Assembly (NCBI RefSeq): GCF_020639365.1
Contig: NZ_JAINUL010000001.1
Location: 6,764,910 to 6,828,909, forward strand
Source of the DNA: Streptomyces flavotricini
GTDB lineage: Bacteria > Actinomycetota > Actinomycetes > Streptomycetales > Streptomycetaceae
DNA: 64,000 nucleotides
Direction of reading: 5' to 3'
The notes under the pieces: generated by a model
The model's database searches: none
The model's input: the letters and a program-made list of their open reading frames with translations, nothing else
Told to the model about the DNA's origin: nothing
Part shown: positions 59,867 to 64,000 of the stretch, piece by piece
How the letters are laid out: each line of letters starts with the position of its first letter
Position numbering within the stretch: the stretch's first letter is position 1
Program-made: the position numbers and the translations under genes

Positions 59867-61231
59867 GTGGTAGACCGCAAGCCGCCGCTCGCGCCCGAGG
59901 AGCTCCGCGCTCTCGTGGCGAGCGGCGAGATCGACACCGTGGTCCTGGCCTTCCCCGACATGCAGGGGCGGCTCCAGGGCAAGCGGTTCGCCGCACAGTT
60001 CTTCCTCGACGAGGTCCTCGACCACGGCACCGAGGGATGCAACTACCTCCTCGCCGTCGACACGGACATGAACACCGTCGACGGATACGAGATGTCCTCC
60101 TGGGACCGGGGCTACGGCGACTTCGCCATGCACCCCGACCTCGCGACCCTGCGCCGGATCCCCTGGAACCCCGGCAGCGCCTTCCTCCTGGCCGACCTCG
60201 CCTGGAACGACGGCTCGCCCGTGGTCGCCGCGCCCCGGCAGATCCTGCGCCGCCAGCTCGAGCGCCTCGCCGGGCACGGGTACACGGCCATGGTCGGCAC
60301 CGAGCTGGAGTTCATGGTCTTCCAGGACACCTACGAGCAGGCCTGGAACTCGGGCTACCGCGGGCTGACGCCCGCCAACCAGTACAACATCGACTACTCG
60401 GTCCTCGGGACCGGCCGCATCGAGCCCCTGCTGCGCCGGATCCGCAACGAGATGCAGGCCGCGGGCCTGGTCGTCGAGTCCGCGAAGGGCGAGTGCAACC
60501 TCGGCCAGCACGAGATCGCCTTCCGCTACGACGAGGCGCTGACCACCTGCGACCAGCACGCCGTCTACAAGACGGGCGCCAAGGAGATCGCCTCCCAGGA
60601 GGGCGTCTCGCTCACCTTCATGGCCAAGTTCGACGAGCGCGAGGGCAACTCCTGCCATATCCACCTCTCGCTGGGCGATGCCGACGGGCACAACGCGATG
60701 GCCGGCGACGGTCCGGGCGGAATGTCACCGGTGATGCGACACTTCCTGGCCGGCCAGCTGGCCGCGCTGCGCGACTTCTCCCTTCTCTACGCCCCGAACA
60801 TCAACTCGTACAAGCGTTTCCGGCCGGGATCCTTCGCGCCGACCGCCGTCGCCTGGGGCGTGGACAACCGGACCTGTGCGCTCCGCGTCGTCGGCCACGG
60901 CCGCTCCATGCGCTTCGAGAACCGCCTCCCGGGCGGGGACGTGAACCCGTACCTCGCCGTCGCCGGCCTGGTCGCGGCCGGGCTCTACGGGATCGAGAAC
61001 CGCCTCGAACTGCCCGAGGCCTGCGCGGGCAACGCCTACACGGCCGACTTCGCGCACGTCCCCACCACCCTGCGCGAGGCCGCGGAGCTCTGGGAGAACA
61101 GCGAGATCGCCAAGGCGGCCTTCGGGCCCGAAGTGGTCGCCCACTACCGCAACATGGCCCGCGTGGAACTGGACGCGTACGACTCCGCCGTCACCGACTG
61201 GGAACTGCGCCGCTCCTTCGAACGCCTGTAG
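59867..61231 (+). CDS. glnA4: Gamma-glutamylethanolamide synthetase-type GlnA4 (glutamine synthetase-like)
   Basis: 454-aa glutamine-synthetase-fold ligase. It has the catalytic metal/ATP motifs (TELEFMVF, AKGECNLGQHEIAF, GNSCHIHLSL, NSYKRFRPGSFAPTAVAWG, RFENRLPGGDVNPYL) but lacks the adenylylation-loop Tyr region of true GlnA. S. coelicolor GlnA4 (SCO1613) has been reported to make gamma-glutamylethanolamide from glutamate, ethanolamine and ATP. Synteny with GntR, permease and dehydrogenases supports the same role here. GTG at 59867 follows GAAGGAGAG by 6 nt. Confidence 0.88.
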   Translation: MVDRKPPLAPEELRALVASGEIDTVVLAFPDMQGRLQGKRFAAQFFLDEVLDHGTEGCNYLLAVDTDMNTVDGYEMSSWDRGYGDFAMHPDLATLRRIPWNPGSAFLLADLAWNDGSPVVAAPRQILRRQLERLAGHGYTAMVGTELEFMVFQDTYEQAWNSGYRGLTPANQYNIDYSVLGTGRIEPLLRRIRNEMQAAGLVVESAKGECNLGQHEIAFRYDEALTTCDQHAVYKTGAKEIASQEGVSLTFMAKFDEREGNSCHIHLSLGDADGHNAMAGDGPGGMSPVMRHFLAGQLAALRDFSLLYAPNINSYKRFRPGSFAPTAVAWGVDNRTCALRVVGHGRSMRFENRLPGGDVNPYLAVAGLVAAGLYGIENRLELPEACAGNAYTADFAHVPTTLREAAELWENSEIAKAAFGPEVVAHYRNMARVELDAYDSAVTDWELRRSFERL

Positions 61232-61275
61232 CCACCACCCGTAGCCACCCTCACCGAACATCTGAGAGGCACCAC

Positions 61276-62683
61276 GTGTCCGATGCGCTGGCCCCCTTCG
61301 CTCTGGAAGTGTTGAATCCGGCCACCGAGGAAATCGTCGCCACCGTCCCGGCCGCCACACGGGACGATGTCGACGCCGCCGTCGCCCGGGCCGCCGCGGC
61401 CCAGCGCGGCTGGGCGGCCGCCGCCGGCCCAGCGCGGCTGGGCGGCCGCCGCCCCCGCCGACCGGGCCCGGCTGCTGCGCCGCTTCGCCGCGGTCGTCGA
61501 CGGGCACATCGAGGAGCTGGCCCAGCTGGAGGTCCGCGAGGCCGGACACACCATCGGCAACGCCCGCTGGGAAGCCGGCAACGTCCGCGACCTGCTGGAA
61601 TTCGCCGCCGGGGGAGTGGAACGGCTCTCCGGCCGGCAGATCCCCGTCGCCGGCGGCATCGACGTCACCTTCCTCGAACCCCTCGGCGTCATCGGCGTGA
61701 TCGCCCCGTGGAACTTCCCCATGCCGATCGCCGCCTGGGGCATCGCCCCGGCCCTGGCGGCCGGCAACGCCGTCCTCCTCAAGCCCGCCGAGACCACCCC
61801 GCTCACCGCGCTGCGCCTCGCCGAACTCGCCCTCGAAGCCGGGATCCCCGAGCACCTCTTCCAGGTGCTCCCCGGCCACGGGACCGTGGCCGGCGACGCG
61901 CTCGTAGAGCACCCGGGCGTCGCGAAGATCGTTTTCACCGGATCCACCCCGGTCGGCAAGCAGATCATGGCCAAGTGCGCCGACCGGGTGAAGCGGGTCA
62001 CCCTCGAACTCGGCGGCAAGAGCCCCAACATCGTCTTCGCCGACGCGGACCTGGAGGCGGCCGCCGCGGCGGCGCCGATGGCCTTCCTCGACAACACCGG
62101 CCAGGACTGCTGCGCCCGGACGCGGATCCTCGTCCAGCGCTCCGCGTACGACCGGTTCCTGGAGCTGCTCGCCCCCGGCATCGAGGGCGTCGTGGTCGGC
62201 GACCCCGCCGACGAGAAGACCCAGATGGGACCGCTGATCTCCCGCGCGCAGCTGGACCGCGTACGGTCGTACGTCACCGACGACCTCACCGCGATCCGCG
62301 GCACCGCCCCCGACGGCCCCGGCTTCTGGTACCCGCCGACCCTCGTCACGGACGTCGCCCCCACCGCGCCCGTGGCGGCGGCGGAAGTATTCGGCCCCGT
62401 CGCCGTCGTCCTGCCCTTCGAGGACGAGGAGGACGCCGTACGCCTGGCCAACGCGACGGAGTACGGGCTCTCCGGCTCCCTCTGGACCCGTGACATCGGC
62501 CGCGCGCTGCGCGTCTCGCGCGCCGTCGCCGCGGGCAACCTGTCCGTCAACTCCCACAGCAGCGTCCGCTACTGGACCCCCTTCGGCGGCTACAAGCAGT
62601 CCGGACTCGGCCGCGAGCTCGGACCCGACGCCCTCACCGCATTCACCGAGACCAAGAACGTCTTCATCAGCACGGAGGCCTGA
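61276..62683 (+). pseudogene. Aldehyde dehydrogenase, frameshifted by a 28-bp tandem duplication
   Basis: NAD(P)-dependent aldehyde dehydrogenase. The frame opens at GTG 61276 (GAGAGG 6 nt upstream; LEVLNPATEEIVATVPAAT). It then shifts by +1 after residue ~42 because 61398-61425 is repeated exactly at 61426-61453. Removing one copy gives a continuous 459-aa enzyme with the NAD motif (FTGSTPVGKQI), catalytic Glu (LELGGKSPN) and catalytic Cys269 or Cys270 (NTGQDCCARTR). Alternatively, an in-frame ATG at 61367 could start a 438-aa protein with a foreign 22-residue N-terminus. Expected role: oxidise gamma-glutamyl-aminoacetaldehyde. Confidence 0.88.
61398..61453. repeat. Exact 28-bp tandem duplication inside the aldehyde dehydrogenase gene
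   Basis: Two adjacent identical 28-bp copies (61398-61425 and 61426-61453). Each holds a hairpin GCCCAGC-GCG-GCTGGGC, which would favour replication slippage. The unit length is 1 mod 3, so the duplication changes the reading frame. Confidence 0.95.
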
Positions 62684-62690
62684 GCCCATC

Positions 62691-63482
62691 ATGACCACTT
62701 CTGACACCGAGATCGTCTGCCGCCGCCTGGTCGGCCGTACCGCCGTCATCACCGGAGCCGGCAGCGGCATCGGCCTCGCCACCGCCCGCCGCCTGGCCTC
62801 CGAGGGTGCCAACGTGGTCTGCGCCGACATCGACGAGACGGCCGGCAAGGCCGCCGCCGAGGAGGTCGGCGGCCTCTTCGTGAAGGTCGACGTCACCAGC
62901 CCGGAGGAGGTCGAGGCCCTCTTCAAGACCGCCTTCGACACCTACGGCTCCGTCGACATCGCCTTCAACAACGCGGGCATCTCGCCCCCGGACGACGACT
63001 CGATCCTCACCACCGGCCTGGAGGCCTGGAAGCGGGTCCAGGACGTCAACCTCACCTCCGTCTACCTGTGCTGCAAGGCCGCCCTGCCGTACATGCAGCG
63101 CCAGGGCCGCGGTTCCATCATCAACACCGCCTCCTTCGTGGCCATCATGGGCGCCGCCACCTCGCAGATCTCGTACACCGCCTCCAAGGGCGGCGTGCTC
63201 GCCATGTCCCGCGAGCTCGGCGTGCAGTTCGCCCGAGAGGGCATCCGCGTGAACGCGCTGTGCCCGGGGCCGGTCAACACCCCGCTGCTGCAGGAGCTGT
63301 TCGCCAAGGACCCCGAGCGGGCGGCCCGCCGCCTCGTGCACATCCCGCTGGGCCGGTTCGCGGAGCCCACCGAGATCGCGGCCGCCGTCGCCTTCCTGGC
63401 CAGCGACGACTCCTCCTTCATCAACGCCACCGACTTCCTGGTCGACGGCGGCATCTCGGGCGCGTACGTCACCCCCCTGTAG
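62691..63482 (+). CDS. Short-chain dehydrogenase/reductase
   Basis: 263-aa classical SDR. The NAD motif TGAGSGIG is at 21-28, NNAG follows, and the catalytic Ser (INTAS), Tyr162 and Lys166 (YTASK) are present. ADIDE after the second strand (Asp) favours NAD over NADP. It starts 7 bp after the aldehyde dehydrogenase stop, with GGAGG upstream. In the proposed pathway it would oxidise the alcohol of gamma-glutamylethanolamide to the aldehyde. A terminator follows at 63538. Confidence 0.9.
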   Translation: MTTSDTEIVCRRLVGRTAVITGAGSGIGLATARRLASEGANVVCADIDETAGKAAAEEVGGLFVKVDVTSPEEVEALFKTAFDTYGSVDIAFNNAGISPPDDDSILTTGLEAWKRVQDVNLTSVYLCCKAALPYMQRQGRGSIINTASFVAIMGAATSQISYTASKGGVLAMSRELGVQFAREGIRVNALCPGPVNTPLLQELFAKDPERAARRLVHIPLGRFAEPTEIAAAVAFLASDDSSFINATDFLVDGGISGAYVTPL

Positions 63483-63537
63483 GCCCGGGCCGGCGGGCGC
63501 CGCGGGCCCCGACCGTTCACCCGCATGCCTTCCCCCC

Positions 63538-63569
63538 GACAGCCGGGCGTCGCACGACGCCCGGCTGTC
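63538..63569 (+). terminator. Terminator after the ethanolamine-type cluster
   Basis: A perfect 14-bp stem (63538-63551 with 63556-63569) with a GCAC loop, 55 bp past the SDR stop, followed by CTGTTCT. Confidence 0.85.
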
Positions 63570-63623
63570 CTGTTCTACCGTCCGAGATGATCTTCGTAGG
63601 AACGTTAGGGAGTGTTCACCTCA

Positions 63624-64000
<377 letters not shown>

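Noticed and set aside
61367..62683. Intact 438-aa aldehyde dehydrogenase starting at ATG 61367
   Set aside because: The first ~22 residues are not family-like, the ribosome site is weak, and the exact 28-bp duplication explains the break better. It is kept only as a possible rescue start.

Overview
The window is a 64-kb piece of the core chromosome of a Streptomyces (Actinobacteria). The evidence is very high GC with strongly GC-biased third codon positions, frequent GTG starts, a complete Pup-proteasome locus, the mycothiol ligase gene mshC, a gylR-glpFKD glycerol operon and TatA/TatC. From memory, the gene order follows the S. coelicolor SCO1610-SCO1670 interval closely. I saw no rRNA, tRNA, insertion sequence, prophage or CRISPR array. 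This is mostly vertically inherited, conserved sequence.

Layout. 1-3.8 kb: an edge-truncated Ala/Pro-rich protein, an aldo/keto reductase, an F420-type (LLM) oxidoreductase and a ferritin-like protein. 3.8-8.5 kb: a CorA magnesium channel, then a conserved actinobacterial block (histidine phosphatase, DUF3090 protein, PI-kinase-like SCO1664-family protein) ending in mshC. 8.5-9.5 kb: a PAC2 protein. 9.6-14.7 kb: gylR-glpF-glpK-glpD on the minus strand. 15-19.3 kb: B12-dependent methionine synthase metH and a HAD hydrolase. 19.8-23.1 kb: two tandem peptide-type ABC solute-binding lipoproteins without permeases. 23.1-28.3 kb: an orphan response regulator, a RecB-like nuclease, a CBS-domain M50 membrane protease, a TrmI-type tRNA methylase, a secreted or anchored hypothetical protein and a ferredoxin.

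28.5-42.3 kb is the Pup-proteasome locus: arc, dop, pup, an endonuclease VII-like gene, prcB, prcA, a LacI regulator/MFS pair, pafA, two FKBP prolyl isomerases, pafB and pafC. Pup is ligated to proteins by PafA and removed by Dop. Arc unfolds tagged substrates into the PrcAB core, and PafBC links the locus to the DNA-damage response. 42.4-48.3 kb holds two small proteins, tatA, tatC, a YegS-like lipid kinase and a Ski2/HelY-type helicase. 48.3-56.6 kb is a mixed set: pseudouridine synthase, beta-lactamase-fold hydrolase, siderophore-interacting reductase behind an iron box, 5'-3' exonuclease, XRE-cupin regulator with a BtuF-like protein, and a TDT exporter with a divergent LysR.

56.7-63.5 kb is a candidate ethanolamine-utilisation cluster. 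It has an ethanolamine-type permease, a gamma-glutamyl hydrolase, a GntR regulator, a GlnA4-type gamma-glutamyl-amine synthetase, an aldehyde dehydrogenase and an SDR dehydrogenase. Together they could convert ethanolamine through gamma-glutamyl intermediates to glycine. The aldehyde dehydrogenase frame is broken by an exact 28-bp tandem duplication. Two matching inverted-repeat sites in the cluster probably bind the GntR regulator. The window ends inside a secreted HAD-like phosphatase gene.
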